Shown here: positions 55,066-64,000 of the stretch, in pieces
Layout: every line of letters begins with the position of its first letter
How positions within the stretch are numbered: position 1 is the stretch's first letter
Origin: Klebsiella sp. BIGb0138
Lineage (GTDB): Bacteria; Pseudomonadota; Gammaproteobacteria; Enterobacterales; Enterobacteriaceae
NCBI RefSeq assembly: GCF_004342285.1
Contig: NZ_SMCV01000009.1
Coordinates: 124,001-188,000 of the forward strand
DNA: 64,000 nt
Direction: 5' to 3'
Notes under the pieces: generated by a model
Databases searched by the model: none
What the model was told of the DNA's origin: nothing
The model's input: only the letters and a program-made list of their open reading frames with translations
Position numbers and translations under genes: made by a program

Positions 55066-55524
55066 CAGAAGAGCTCCCTTACTCGTTTCTTACTGAGCAC
55101 GAATTAGTTTTCACGTGACCTCTGACGGCCTTTTTCAGGTCACGGGGTCGGGATGTCTGGATAGCGCTGCATCCCCGCGCCGATCGATTTCGCAGCAGAT
55201 CAAACCGCCGATGGAGACGCTCATCCTCCTGACATCACCTCGGAAACCGGCATTACAACTGGAACGATGCCAGGCATGAGGCTGGTTTCTGGCGTCTTCG
55301 CGAAGCTCTTATACTTTTCAGTGAAATATTGGGCTAACGTCCGAAGGACCTTCGTTTGTCTGGCCGGCAGCATAACTACCAAAACATAATATTCGCGTAG
55401 CATGAAAATGGATTTCAACGCGGCGGAACAGAGGGATTCTATGGGGATTACGCAGAGGAAAGTATGGAGAAATCACACCTTTCAATAGCCTGCAGACGAT
55501 TGCTAATGTCTGCGGAATAAAGAA
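55066..55524. other. gap between the mipA-like gene and the tRNA-Val cluster
   Basis: No gene that I can support. It should hold the promoter of the mipA-like operon at the low end. An inverted pair GCAGAC/GTCTGC at about 55493-55514 lies just after the tRNA cluster. No integrase gene or duplicated tRNA end was seen. Confidence 0.4.
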
Positions 55525-55601
55525 TGGTGCGTCCGAGTGGACTCGAACCACCGACCCCCACCATGTCAAGGTGGTGCTCTAACCAACTGAGCTACGGACG
55601 C
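55525..55601 (-). tRNA. tRNA-Val (GAC)
   Basis: 77 bases read on the minus strand, GCGTCCGTAGCTCAGTTGG at the 5' end, anticodon loop CTTGACATG (GAC), T-arm GGTTCGAGTCC and encoded CCA. Acceptor GCGTCCG/CGGACGC pairs fully. Third of three tandem copies in transcription order. Confidence 0.97.
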
Positions 55602-55605
55602 ATTA

Positions 55606-55682
55606 TGGTGCGTTTAATTGGACTCGAACCAACGACCCCCACCATGTCAAGGTGGTGCTCTAACCAACTGAGCTATAAACGC
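55606..55682 (-). tRNA. tRNA-Val (GAC)
   Basis: 77 bases, acceptor GCGTTTA/TAAACGC, same GAC anticodon arm, encoded CCA. Four bases from the next copy. The acceptor differs from both neighbours by compensatory changes. Confidence 0.97.
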
Positions 55683-55686
55683 ATTA

Positions 55687-55763
55687 TGGTGCGTTCAATT
55701 GGACTCGAACCAACGACCCCCACCATGTCAAGGTGGTGCTCTAACCAACTGAGCTATGAACGC
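55687..55763 (-). tRNA. tRNA-Val (GAC)
   Basis: 77 bases, acceptor GCGTTCA/TGAACGC as in E. coli valW, GAC anticodon, encoded CCA. First copy after the promoter. E. coli has two such genes here (valV, valW); this genome has three. Confidence 0.97.
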
Positions 55764-55788
55764 AATGTTGTGGTGACAACGGGGACGC

Positions 55789-55817
55789 ATATTAGCGATC
55801 GGGAGGGGTTGTGGCAA
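55789..55817 (-). promoter_or_regulatory. promoter of the tRNA-Val operon
   Basis: Minus-strand TTGCCA (55812-55817), 17-base spacer, TAATAT (55789-55794), followed by a GC-rich discriminator GCGTCCCC typical of stringently controlled stable-RNA promoters. Confidence 0.75.
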
Positions 55818-56065
55818 GAGGCAAACGCCACTTTTCTTTCAGATCTCACGCGATTGCGGAAGTTTTATGCATATTGTCTATATTTTACTGATGGTAAAGG
55901 ATATTTCTTATCCACCCACCCTGTTGCGCGCGCCGCTCACGGGCCACGCGGCGCGCTGAAATTCTCAGCGACGGGGTAAGGGGAAGCGCAGACGGTGGTA
56001 TTTATCGCGGTAAGAACGGCTTGCGCGTGGCGTCAGCGCCTGCGCAATGGAGAAAAACCGGGGGG

Positions 56066-56149
56066 TTATTTAAAAATAAGCCGCAGGGTAAAAAGCGCGC
56101 AGAGGATCAGCAGGATCAGTATGAGCTCAAAACGGTAGCGCCGCAGCAT
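56066..56149 (-). CDS. ydgU: small membrane protein YdgU
   Basis: A 27-residue single-span membrane peptide (MLRRYRFELILILL, then ILCALFTLRLIFK) with a basic N-terminus and a hydrophobic remainder. It matches E. coli YdgU in length, RYRFE start and ILCAL core, and lies after asr as in E. coli. AGGAGAGGACC gives a ribosome site. The asr terminator lies between the two genes, so expression depends on read-through or on an own promoter. Confidence 0.85.
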   Translation of the reverse strand: MLRRYRFELILILLILCALFTLRLIFK

Positions 56150-56159
56150 GGTCCTCTCC

Positions 56160-56190
56160 TGAAAAAAAACGGCGCTGAAGCAGCGCCGAT
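56160..56190 (-). terminator. intrinsic terminator after asr
   Basis: Minus-strand CGGCGCTG pairs with CAGCGCCG around three bases, followed by eight T. Confidence 0.85.
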
Positions 56191-56218
56191 TTATGATTAA
56201 CTCAACTTCGCGCAAGCA

Positions 56219-56596
56219 TTACGCTGCCGGCTGTGCAGCCGATTTAGCGGCCTGATGTTTGGTTGTTTTGTGGTGTTTTTTGGTTGCCTGAGCTTTCTGC
56301 GCTACCGGTTTTGTGGCGGGTTTAGTCGCCGCTTTATGGTGTTTTTTAGCGGCCTGGGCTTTCTGCGCGGCGGCCGGTTTTACAGCCGCTTTCTTGTGCT
56401 TTTTCGCCGCCTGAGCTTTCTGCTCTGCAGCGGGTTTAGCGGCGGCTTTATGGTGTTTCTTGTGATGGGTGGTTTTGGCAGCGGTGCTGTGAGTGGCAGC
56501 AGCCGGAGCCGGAGCGGTGCTTGCCGCATCGGCAGCGAAAGCAACAGAAGACAGACCCATAGCAGCGGCAACGACCAGAGCTAATACTTTTTTCAT
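56219..56596 (-). CDS. asr: acid shock protein Asr
   Basis: A 125-residue periplasmic, very basic protein induced by acid. The signal peptide [21 protein letters not shown] is cleaved before ADAAS. The mature part repeats [17 protein letters not shown]-type units about four times and is low in complexity, as in all Asr proteins (E. coli: 102 residues; this copy has one unit more). RstA/PhoB control is known in E. coli; the site is not defined here. Confidence 0.95.
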   Translation of the reverse strand: MKKVLALVVAAAMGLSSVAFAADAASTAPAPAAATHSTAAKTTHHKKHHKAAAKPAAEQKAQAAKKHKKAAVKPAAAQKAQAAKKHHKAATKPATKPVAQKAQATKKHHKTTKHQAAKSAAQPAA

Positions 56597-56791
56597 TCTG
56601 ATATCCTCGAAAATGTTTCTTCAGTGTGAACCCCACTGCGGGGCTGTTGAAACCTACTATAGGCTTCTCTTTTCGCGGCTTCAGTGAGCGTTTGGTATCG
56701 GCAGGTAACGGAATGTACAACGGTTGTGGCGGGAGAGAAAGTATAAGAATCTCCGCTAACAGGAAGGCGTTAGCGGAGGTTGCTATGTCGT

Positions 56792-57421
56792 TTAGCCGCG
56801 GGTCGTTTGCGCAAGCGTCGTCAGCAGCTCCTGGCGGGTCATGCGCACACAATAGGCGGGTCTGCCGCGTTCAAAACGCCATCCTTCGGACAGGGGGCCG
56901 GCATCAACCGCGTCAAAACCAAACGCCTCATACAGCGCGGCGGCGATGTTTTTGCCTTCTTCATCATCGCCTGCCAGCGGTAGCGCGCGGCGATTTTCCG
57001 CACCGGCGGGTAGGCCATCGCTTTCGAGTTGCGTCATTGGGATGGCGTTAAACGCTTTGGTGACTCTGGCTGCGGGCAAGATATGTGCTAATAATTCACT
57101 GGTGGTGGTTTGCCCGGCATCGAGCCGGGAGATCTCGCCATCGCGCTCGGGGTAGTAATTTACCGCATCAATGACATGTTTATTGTTAATACCGGCGACC
57201 GGCAACGCATTCACCGCGCTGAGTGGCACGGCGATCACCACCACCTCGCCAAATTCGGCGGCATCGTTGGCGCTGCCAATCTGACAACCGATCATTGGAC
57301 GCAGACTGAAAAGCGTCTGCGGCCCCCGTGAGTTACTGAGCATGACGTCATGCCCGGCCTGCAGCGCAAGTTTCGCGATAGACCGCCCGACAAAACCGGC
57401 GCCAATAATTCCAATCTTCAT
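56792..57421 (-). CDS. NADPH-dependent F420-reductase-like protein
   Basis: A 209-residue dinucleotide-binding protein with GIIGAGFVGRSIAKLALQAG at the start and SNSRGP, the phosphate-binding loop for NADP, then DAVNYYPERDG. It belongs to the family named after F420:NADP oxidoreductase, though enterobacteria lack F420, so another substrate is expected. It is divergent from the LysR gene at 57529 (107-base gap). Confidence 0.85.
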   Translation of the reverse strand: MKIGIIGAGFVGRSIAKLALQAGHDVMLSNSRGPQTLFSLRPMIGCQIGSANDAAEFGEVVVIAVPLSAVNALPVAGINNKHVIDAVNYYPERDGEISRLDAGQTTTSELLAHILPAARVTKAFNAIPMTQLESDGLPAGAENRRALPLAGDDEEGKNIAAALYEAFGFDAVDAGPLSEGWRFERGRPAYCVRMTRQELLTTLAQTTRG

Positions 57422-57528
57422 TTTTCACTCCTGACGAATTGTCCCGCTGAGTGAATAAATTTAATTCCCTCATCATAGAAGATAAATCGTAAGATGGTTG
57501 AATGATAAACAACTCAAATGAGTGAATT

Positions 57529-58422
57529 ATGGATCAGCTCACCAGCATGAAGGTGTTCGTCAAGGCCGCAGAAGCGGGCTCATTTGCTGCGGTTGCTGAA
57601 CAGATGCGGCTATCGCCGCAGATGGTCGCCCGTCACGTGGCCGCGCTTGAGGCACACCTCGGGACCGCATTGATCGCCCGCACCACGCGACGGCAGACGC
57701 TCACCGATATCGGCCGGAGCTACTATGAGCGTTGTCGGGTGGTGCTGGCCGAGGTCGCCGAGGCGGATGCGGTGGCGCTGGAGATGAAAGCGACCCCTGC
57801 AGGTATCATCCGGGTCAATGCGCCGGTTACCTTCGGTTCCCATGCGCTATCGACATTTATCGCCGATTATCTCGCCCGTTATCCCGATGTTGAGGTCGAG
57901 CTGACGCTCAGCGATCGCATTGTCGACCCGATTGAAGAAGAGTTTGAGGTGATTATTCGCATCGGCGAACTGGCCGATAGCTCGATGGTCGCATGGCCGC
58001 TGCTCCCTTACCGCTTAATTACCTGCGCCTCTCCCGACTATATTTTGCGCCACGGTGAACCGCAATCGCCGGACGACCTTCAGCGGCACTCCTGCCTGGT
58101 CTACGGTCACTGGTCGGCCATCAACGCCTGCCGCTGGCAATTCGACAAAGACGGCTCGACGCTGGAGGTCAAACCCGCCGGGCGCTTCCGTTCAAATGAC
58201 TGGAAAGCGTTGATGAATGCCGCTATCGCCGGGCATGGCATCACCCTGGGGCCGGAGGAGGTGCTGAGAGGCGAAGTTGAACAGGGGAGGCTGGTGCAGG
58301 TCTTAGCGGAATTCTCCGGGCCTTCGCGCCCGATGCATGTCCTCGTCCCCGCCGGGCGCAGAAGGACGACGAAAATAAAATGTTTTGTGGAGGCGCTAAG
58401 AAAAGCGCTAGGCCCGCGTTGA
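57529..58422 (+). CDS. LysR-type regulator
   Basis: A 297-residue LysR regulator of the subgroup starting MDQLTSMKVFVKAAEAGSFA, with MRLSPQMVARHVAALEAHLG as recognition helix. Members next to oxidoreductase genes usually control them; here the divergent F420-reductase-like gene is the candidate target. No named orthologue recognised. Confidence 0.88.
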   Translation: MDQLTSMKVFVKAAEAGSFAAVAEQMRLSPQMVARHVAALEAHLGTALIARTTRRQTLTDIGRSYYERCRVVLAEVAEADAVALEMKATPAGIIRVNAPVTFGSHALSTFIADYLARYPDVEVELTLSDRIVDPIEEEFEVIIRIGELADSSMVAWPLLPYRLITCASPDYILRHGEPQSPDDLQRHSCLVYGHWSAINACRWQFDKDGSTLEVKPAGRFRSNDWKALMNAAIAGHGITLGPEEVLRGEVEQGRLVQVLAEFSGPSRPMHVLVPAGRRRTTKIKCFVEALRKALGPR

Positions 58423-58475
58423 ATCAACATCAACCGGAGTAAGGGCACCCCGTCAATGGGGTGCCGTATAGGGCA

Positions 58476-59849
58476 TCAACGCGCCGCGCGCTGCAAAATC
58501 ACGTTTGAGGGCTGACGCTGCAGGAAGCGCATACGCAGCATCATCATAATCGCCGCCGAGGTTAAACCGATAATAAACCCGCACCAGAAGCCTGCCGGAC
58601 CCATGCGCGGGACGATAATATCGGTTAAAGCCAGCAGGTAGCCGCTGGGCAGCCCCAGCACCCAGTAAGCGGTGAAGGTGATAAAGAAGATCGAACGCGT
58701 ATCTTTATAACCACGCAGGATCCCGCTACCAATAACCTGCACGGAGTCGGAAATCTGATACACCGCCGCCAGCAGCATCAGCTGGGAAGCCAGCAGCACG
58801 ACTTCCGGGTTGTCGTTATACAGCAGGGCAATCTGTTCACGCATCAGGATGGTGAAAATCGCCGTGATCACCGCCATACAGACGCCGACGCCCACCCCGG
58901 TTCTGGCCGAAACCTGCGCATCCAGGGTGGAGCCCTGGCCGAGGCGGAAACCGACGCGGATGGTGACCGCCGCCGCCAGCGACAGTGGTAAAACGAACAT
59001 CAGCGAACTGAAGTTAAGGGCGATCTGGTGGCCGGCAACATCGACAATACCCAGTGGAGAAACCAGCAGTGCGACAACGGCAAACAGGGTCACTTCGAAA
59101 AACAGCGCCAGCGCAATCGGCAGTCCGAGCTGAACCAGGCGTTTCAGGACGCTAAAATCCGGTTTGCTGAACCCCTCGCTGCTGCGAATATCGCGCATCG
59201 AACGGGCGCGGCGCACCCAGGCGATCATGCTGATAAACATTACCCAGTATACGGACGCCGTCGCCACGCCGCAGCCAATGCCGCCCAGTTCCGGCATGCC
59301 AAAGTGACCATAGATAAAGATATAGTTCACCGGAATATTCACAACCAGGCCGATAAAACCCATGACCATCCCCGGCTTGGTTTTCGCCAGACCTTCGCAC
59401 TGGTTACGCGCGACCTGGAAGAAAAGATAGCCCGGCGCGCCCCACAGCAGCGCCCGCAGATAGCCCACGGCTTTTTCCGCCAGCGCCGGGTCGATATTAT
59501 GCATCGAACTGATGATATAGCCGGCATTCCACAGCACCACCATCACCAGCAGGGAGACGAACCCCGCCAGCCAGAACCCCTGACGCACCTGATGGGCAAT
59601 ACGATCGCGGCGCCCGGAGCCGTTCAGCTGGGCGATAACCGGGGTCAGGGCCAGCAGCAGGCCGTGGCCAAAGAGAATGGCGGGCAGCCAGATAGAGGTG
59701 CCAATGGCCACCGCCGCCATGTCGGTGGCGCTATAGCCTCCCGCCATTACGGTATCGACAAAGCCCATTGATGTTTGGGCGACCTGAGCAAGGATCACCG
59801 GAATTGCCAGGGCTAATAACTGACGCGCTTCAATAAAATACTTCTGCAC
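58476..59849 (-). CDS. mdtK: MATE multidrug efflux pump MdtK (NorM)
   Basis: A 457-residue cation-coupled efflux pump with 12 helices in two halves; the opening [20 protein letters not shown] and [20 protein letters not shown] match E. coli MdtK closely, with the same length. Exports fluoroquinolones and other cations in E. coli. It is divergent from ribE, as in E. coli. Confidence 0.95.
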   Translation of the reverse strand: MQKYFIEARQLLALAIPVILAQVAQTSMGFVDTVMAGGYSATDMAAVAIGTSIWLPAILFGHGLLLALTPVIAQLNGSGRRDRIAHQVRQGFWLAGFVSLLVMVVLWNAGYIISSMHNIDPALAEKAVGYLRALLWGAPGYLFFQVARNQCEGLAKTKPGMVMGFIGLVVNIPVNYIFIYGHFGMPELGGIGCGVATASVYWVMFISMIAWVRRARSMRDIRSSEGFSKPDFSVLKRLVQLGLPIALALFFEVTLFAVVALLVSPLGIVDVAGHQIALNFSSLMFVLPLSLAAAVTIRVGFRLGQGSTLDAQVSARTGVGVGVCMAVITAIFTILMREQIALLYNDNPEVVLLASQLMLLAAVYQISDSVQVIGSGILRGYKDTRSIFFITFTAYWVLGLPSGYLLALTDIIVPRMGPAGFWCGFIIGLTSAAIMMMLRMRFLQRQPSNVILQRAAR

Positions 59850-60080
59850 GTGAACACCTTTTATATTGTTGTTATTTTGCGACTAAAAAAGCCGCCTTAG
59901 ATGGCAGCAAGAAGAAAGAGCAGAGGGATTTGCCAGACTATTGTAGCGAGGATACGCCATTAAGCCAGTGAAAAAATGGTAGGGGCACGATGCGCGCTGG
60001 CAACCTTTTTTATCAGCTGTTATTGTTCCAGGCAGGTATAACGGTAATGATACCGTCACGAAAGTCTACAGGAGCAAAGC

Positions 60081-60716
60081 ATGTTTACTGGCATTGTGCA
60101 GGGGACCGCTAAAGTGGTGTCCATTGATGAAAAACCCAATTTTCGCACCCATGTGGTGGAGCTGCCGGAGCATATGCTCGCAGGCCTCGAAACCGGGGCA
60201 TCGGTGGCGCACAATGGCTGTTGTCTGACGGTTACCGAAATTGACGGCCCGCGCATCAGTTTTGATCTGATGAAAGAGACGCTGCGTATTACTAACCTCG
60301 GTGCGGTGCAGGAAGGCGACGTGGTCAACGTGGAGCGCGCGGCCAAGTTCAGCGATGAAATCGGTGGGCACCTGATGTCCGGGCATATTATGACCACCGC
60401 GGAAGTCGTCAAGATCCTGACCTCGGAAAATAACCGGCAGATCTGGTTTAAGGTCCAGGATCCGACCCTGATGAAATATATTCTGTATAAAGGCTTTATT
60501 GGCGTCGACGGAATTAGCCTGACGGTAGGTGAAGTCACTCCGACGCGTTTCTGCGTACATCTGATCCCGGAAACGCTCCAGCGCACGACGCTGGGGGCGA
60601 AAAAACTCGGCGACCGGGTGAATATCGAGATCGACCCGCAGACTCAGGCGGTGGTGGATACCGTCGAGCGGGTGCTGGCGGCGAAAGAAGCGGCGCAAAA
60701 AATCAGCGAAGAGTAA
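60081..60716 (+). CDS. ribE: riboflavin synthase alpha chain
   Basis: A 211-residue enzyme that dismutates two lumazines into riboflavin. It opens [13 protein letters not shown] and has two lumazine-binding halves (the second near residues 98-190, [15 protein letters not shown]), with GCCLTVTEI in the first. In E. coli the gene is called ribC or ribE. AGGAGCAAAGC precedes the ATG. A shared terminator with cfa follows. Confidence 0.96.
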   Translation: MFTGIVQGTAKVVSIDEKPNFRTHVVELPEHMLAGLETGASVAHNGCCLTVTEIDGPRISFDLMKETLRITNLGAVQEGDVVNVERAAKFSDEIGGHLMSGHIMTTAEVVKILTSENNRQIWFKVQDPTLMKYILYKGFIGVDGISLTVGEVTPTRFCVHLIPETLQRTTLGAKKLGDRVNIEIDPQTQAVVDTVERVLAAKEAAQKISEE

Positions 60717-60741
60717 CGCAGAATTAACGGCAGCATAAAAG

Positions 60742-60773
60742 AAAAATCCCCCGTATTACCGGGGGATTTTTTT
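60742..60773. terminator. bidirectional terminator between ribE and cfa
   Basis: AAAAATCCCCC and GGGGGATTTTT pair around an eight-base loop; A and T tracts on both sides serve both converging genes. Confidence 0.9.
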
Positions 60774-61920
60774 ACCGAGCGACGCGGAGTCCATTTTCGG
60801 CGCCGCGGGAAAAGACCACCTGCCAGAGCTGAATATCCCGCGCACGAAAAGCGCCTGCGCAGGCATTCAGGTAGTAACTGAACATGCGTTTAAAACGTTC
60901 CGAGTAGTTATCGGCGATTTCCGGCCAGCTGGCCAGAAAACGCTCATACCAGGCCATCAGCGTCGTGTCGTAATCGGCCCCGATGTTGTGCCAGTCCTCC
61001 ATCACGAAATGCGATTCGCTGGCCTGCGCAATCTGGCGCACCGACGGTAAGCAGCCGTTAGGGAAGATATATTTATTAATCCATGGATCGACGTTGTGGT
61101 CCGTTTTTTTCGAACCAATGGTGTGCAGTAAGAAACGGCCATCGGCGCTCAGGTTGCGGTCGACCACCGAAAAGTAGGTGTCATAGTTTTTAGGGCCGAC
61201 GTGTTCAAACATCCCGACGGAAACAATACGGTCAAAACTATCATCTAAGTCGCGATAGTCCTGCAGCAAAATAGTGACGTCTAGCCCTTCGCAGCGCTGT
61301 TGCGCCATTTTTTGCTGTTCTGCAGAAATGGTGACGCCGACCACGCTAACCTGGTAATTTTTGGCCATGTAATAAGCCAGGCCGCCCCAGCCGCAGCCAA
61401 TATCCAGCACCCGCATGCCTGGCTCCAGCTCCAGCTTGCGGCAAATAAGATCGAGTTTTGCCTGCTGAGCTTGTTCCAGCGTTTGCGCATCTTTCCAGTA
61501 AGCACAGGAATATTGCATATAGGGGTCGAGCATGCGGCTGAAAAGATCGTTGCCAAGATCGTAGTGCTCTTTGCCGACGATCCACGCACGTTTTTTACTT
61601 TGTAGATTGAACAGGCGTGCGCTCGCGATACGCAGCGTGTCTTTCAGATGGTGAGGAAGCTGACTTTCCAGTCCGGCGCGAAGCACTTTATGGAAGAATA
61701 TATCCAGCCGTTCGCAATCCCACCAGCCGTCCATATAACTTTCACCTAACCCCAGAGACCCTTCCTGTAAAACACGTTTAAAAAAGAGCGGGTTTTTAAT
61801 CCGGAGATCGGAGGGGGCGGGCCCATTAATTTCAATGCCCGCGCGACCGAGCAACTCGGCTGCAATTCGGTACCAGTCGTCGTTTGGTACGCTTACTTCT
61901 TCTATACACGATGAACTCAT
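60772..61920 (-). CDS. cfa: cyclopropane fatty acyl phospholipid synthase
   Basis: A 382-residue cytoplasmic enzyme adding methylene from S-adenosylmethionine to unsaturated phospholipid chains. SAM motif VLDIGCGWGGLAYYMAK, GMFEHVG and the conserved cysteine in YYLNACAGAFRARDIQLWQ are intact; length equals E. coli Cfa. The 296-base upstream gap (61921-62216) should hold the sigma-70 and sigma-S promoters known in E. coli; no gene seen there. Confidence 0.96.
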   Translation of the reverse strand: MSSSCIEEVSVPNDDWYRIAAELLGRAGIEINGPAPSDLRIKNPLFFKRVLQEGSLGLGESYMDGWWDCERLDIFFHKVLRAGLESQLPHHLKDTLRIASARLFNLQSKKRAWIVGKEHYDLGNDLFSRMLDPYMQYSCAYWKDAQTLEQAQQAKLDLICRKLELEPGMRVLDIGCGWGGLAYYMAKNYQVSVVGVTISAEQQKMAQQRCEGLDVTILLQDYRDLDDSFDRIVSVGMFEHVGPKNYDTYFSVVDRNLSADGRFLLHTIGSKKTDHNVDPWINKYIFPNGCLPSVRQIAQASESHFVMEDWHNIGADYDTTLMAWYERFLASWPEIADNYSERFKRMFSYYLNACAGAFRARDIQLWQVVFSRGAENGLRVAR

Positions 61921-62216
61921 AGCTTCTCCATCACGCCCAAGTGATCAGAACCTTAAAACAGCGTAGACGCTTTTTTGGCTTTGTGAGAAATCTCACGGAA
62001 TATCCGTGAAGCTGCTATCCGACGTAGAACAGAGGAAGGGTGATAACCCTTGCCGAAAGGCCTTCCATGGTGAAACGGGATGCATCCTGCCCCCGTTAAG
62101 TGCAATAAACTTTCTATTTATGTGATGCCGGATCCAGTATAGGCCGCTAATATCGGGCTTTCAATAAAAATATATTAGCAGGCTAATTACTGTACGATAA
62201 CATCAGTGAAATAATT

Positions 62217-63401
62217 CTATGCATGCGACGACTCCGTCGTCAGGCAGGCGGTATGACGCTGCATGAGGTATCCAATCCCGGCCAGCGCAATCGAGGCCAG
62301 CATCACGCTGGTGGTGGTCAGCAGCGGAGTGGCGATCAGCGCGGAAACCAGCAAACTGGTCAGGAAGCACAGGCCGAGCTGCAGGGTGTTCTGCAGCGCC
62401 GCGGCGCGGCCGGTGGCCTGCGGGAACGGCTTCAGCGCCTGGGCGACGACGATCGGGTAAATACCGCCGTTAACAATCGCCATGACGCAGAAGGGCACCA
62501 TCAGCGCAACAATTGATACATCCGCCAGTCGGCCAACCAGCCAGGTGGCCGCGACGCTGACGGCGAAAATCACCAGCAGCCACGGGAGCAGCTGATTTCC
62601 CTGCCATTTTTGTAGCGCCGCGCGACAGCCATAGCCGCCAACTAAAAAGGCGATGGTCTGCGGGACATAGCTCAGGCCAATGGCGGTGGGGCCATAGCCC
62701 ATCTCGTGCAGAATAAACGGTGAGCCGGTCAGCCAGGCGAAAAAGCTGGCGGAGCAGGCGGCGTAAATCAGTACATTACCGCTGTACTCGCGGGAGCGCA
62801 GCAGGGCAAGGAAGGTCAGCTTTTGCGCAGTGGCGCCGGGCTGCCTGTTCGCCGGTTTAAGCCGCAGGGCCGGCAGCATCAGCAGCACCGCGATAGCGAA
62901 CAGGGTGGCGAAAATCGCCTGCCATTCGAGGTGCGTGAGTAACCAGCTGCCGAGCAGCGGCGCCAGCGCCGGAGATAAGCCCACTAGCGGCATAATGGTG
63001 GCAAAAATGCGGTTAGTGCGCTGGGCAGGGTAATAGTCGGTGACCATCGCCTGCCAGGTCACCGCCGCCGCGCAGACGCCGATGGCCTGAATAAAGCGCA
63101 GGACCAGCATCAGCGTGGCGTCACGCACCCACAGCATCCCGAGGCAGCTGATAGCGAAAATCGCCAGCCCGGACAGCAGAACCGGTTTGCGGCCGTAGCG
63201 GTCGGAAACCGGCCCCCAGAACAGCTGGCCGAGGGCGAAGCCGGCGAGGAATAAGCTCAAGCTGGCGCTCACCGATGCCGCTGAGGTATTCAGATCTTGT
63301 TGAATAGCTGAAAAAGCCGGCAGGTACATATCGGTGGCGAGGAAACCCAGCACGCTGAGTCCCGCCAGCCACACTAAAAATCCTTTCCCAGGTTGTTGCA
63401 T
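62217..63401 (-). CDS. punC: purine nucleoside MFS transporter PunC (YdhC)
   Basis: A 394-residue major facilitator with 12 helices, of the Bcr/CflA type: [37 protein letters not shown] (motif A) and [19 protein letters not shown]. Position beside cfa and divergent from the LysR gene identifies it as YdhC, shown in E. coli to import purine nucleosides and renamed PunC. Confidence 0.92.
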   Translation of the reverse strand: MQQPGKGFLVWLAGLSVLGFLATDMYLPAFSAIQQDLNTSAASVSASLSLFLAGFALGQLFWGPVSDRYGRKPVLLSGLAIFAISCLGMLWVRDATLMLVLRFIQAIGVCAAAVTWQAMVTDYYPAQRTNRIFATIMPLVGLSPALAPLLGSWLLTHLEWQAIFATLFAIAVLLMLPALRLKPANRQPGATAQKLTFLALLRSREYSGNVLIYAACSASFFAWLTGSPFILHEMGYGPTAIGLSYVPQTIAFLVGGYGCRAALQKWQGNQLLPWLLVIFAVSVAATWLVGRLADVSIVALMVPFCVMAIVNGGIYPIVVAQALKPFPQATGRAAALQNTLQLGLCFLTSLLVSALIATPLLTTTSVMLASIALAGIGYLMQRHTACLTTESSHA

Positions 63402-63509
63402 AACATTCTCTTATAGATGCGGTCTGATGCCGCAGAGTGTAGGGAGTGCATAATGGCTTGTGAAACGCTAATATTTGCTACATGCATTCAAAAATTTTGC
63501 AGGCAGAAT

Positions 63510-64000
63510 ATGTGGTCCGAATACTCACTCGAAGTCGTTGATGCTGTTGCCCGCAACGGTAGCTTTAGCGCAGCGGCGCAGGAGCTGCATCGCGTACCTT
63601 CAGCAGTCAGCTACACCGTACGCCAGCTCGAAGAGTGGCTGAAGGTCCCCCTTTTCGAACGTCGCCATCGCGATGTTGAACTCACCCCGGCCGGGATCTG
63701 GTTTTTACAGGAAGGGCGTTCTGTTATCAAAAAAATGCAGATCACCCGCCGGCAGTGTCAGCAGATTGCCAACGGCTGGCGCGGGCAGCTGTCGATCGCC
63801 GTCGATGACATTGTTAAACCGGCGCGTATGCGGCAGATGATCGTCGATTTTTATCGCCACTTTCCCGATGTCGAACTGATTGTTTTTCAGGAGGTGTTTA
63901 ACGGCGTCTGGGACGCGCTGGCCGACGGACGCGTGGAACTGGCGATTGGTGCGACCCGCTCGATTCCGGTGGGCGGGCGCTACGCCTTTCGCGATATGGG
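63510..64000 (+). CDS. punR: LysR-type regulator PunR (YdhB), 3' end cut by window edge
   Basis: The first 163 codons of a LysR regulator, starting MWSEYSLEVVDAVARNGSFS with the helix-turn-helix AAAQELHRVPSAVSYTVRQLEEWL, the start of the substrate domain and then the window end (about 310 residues expected). Divergent from punC over 108 bases, as E. coli ydhB/ydhC. The E. coli protein activates punC in response to adenosine. Confidence 0.93.
   Translation, partial: MWSEYSLEVVDAVARNGSFSAAAQELHRVPSAVSYTVRQLEEWLKVPLFERRHRDVELTPAGIWFLQEGRSVIKKMQITRRQCQQIANGWRGQLSIAVDDIVKPARMRQMIVDFYRHFPDVELIVFQEVFNGVWDALADGRVELAIGATRSIPVGGRYAFRDM

Noticed and set aside
55524..55979. Plus-strand open frame with three copies of an LEPTTPTMSRWCSNQLSY unit
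   Set aside because: It is the antisense of three tRNA-Val genes; a known false prediction.
59849..60081. FMN riboswitch before ribE
   Set aside because: In enterobacteria the FMN riboswitch precedes ribB, and no RFN-like conserved blocks are visible here.

Overview
The window looks like chromosome of the Klebsiella/Raoultella group (Enterobacteriaceae). The left edge carries acetolactate decarboxylase (budA) with its divergent LysR regulator, which is typical of butanediol-fermenting klebsiellae. The right end keeps the enterobacterial order mdtK - ribE - cfa - punC - punR, with tandem tRNA-Val(GAC) genes, asr-ydgU and ydhS nearby. Species cannot be fixed from this sequence alone.

Layout. 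1-2.8 kb: budA (cut by the edge), budR, two cold-shock genes (one with a cspA-type 5' UTR) and the zinc-ribbon protein YnfU. 2.9-9.9 kb: a six-gene minus-strand operon for ketone-body and C4 acid use (CoA-transferase A and B, thiolase, 3-hydroxyacyl-CoA dehydrogenase, GntP-type permease, 3-hydroxybutyrate dehydrogenase), with a divergent LysR regulator, then a 46-residue acidic peptide gene with its own promoter and terminator. 10-13.9 kb: a VirK/YbjX-type gene and a membrane PQQ dehydrogenase. 13.9-23.5 kb: a nine-gene minus-strand run that looks like organosulfur or peptide scavenging (SfnB-like oxidoreductase, MetI/MetQ/MetN-type importer, Dpp/Opp-type importer). 23.8-32.3 kb: single genes (DUF1543, CatA-like acetyltransferase, VOC protein, DeoR regulator, carbonic anhydrase, MBL protein, YghA-like SDR, YetF-like protein, YdhS).

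32.4-55 kb is accessory DNA lying between ydhS and the tRNA-Val cluster, which sit close together in E. coli. It holds a GST, LysR/NTF2/SDR genes, a RES/Xre toxin-antitoxin pair, a complete type I-F CRISPR-Cas system (cas1, cas2-3 fusion, csy1-4) flanked by two arrays in the same orientation (27 and 14 repeats), DUF3750, a COG0523 GTPase behind a 32-bp perfect palindrome (likely Zur box), and a two-component system with a MipA/OmpV porin-like protein.

The most notable observation is at the CRISPR locus. Both arrays have homologous leaders, and next to each leader lies the same antitoxin sequence: an intact Xre/RES antitoxin beside array 1, and a decayed 28-codon copy of residues 24-51 of that antitoxin beside array 2. 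This implies that a block of antitoxin plus leader plus array was duplicated, or that the toxin-antitoxin pair and the CRISPR system have a shared history. A 10-bp inverted repeat 40 bases before cas1 is a candidate operator for the cas operon. Array 1 also shows a repeated two-spacer block (order A B C A B).
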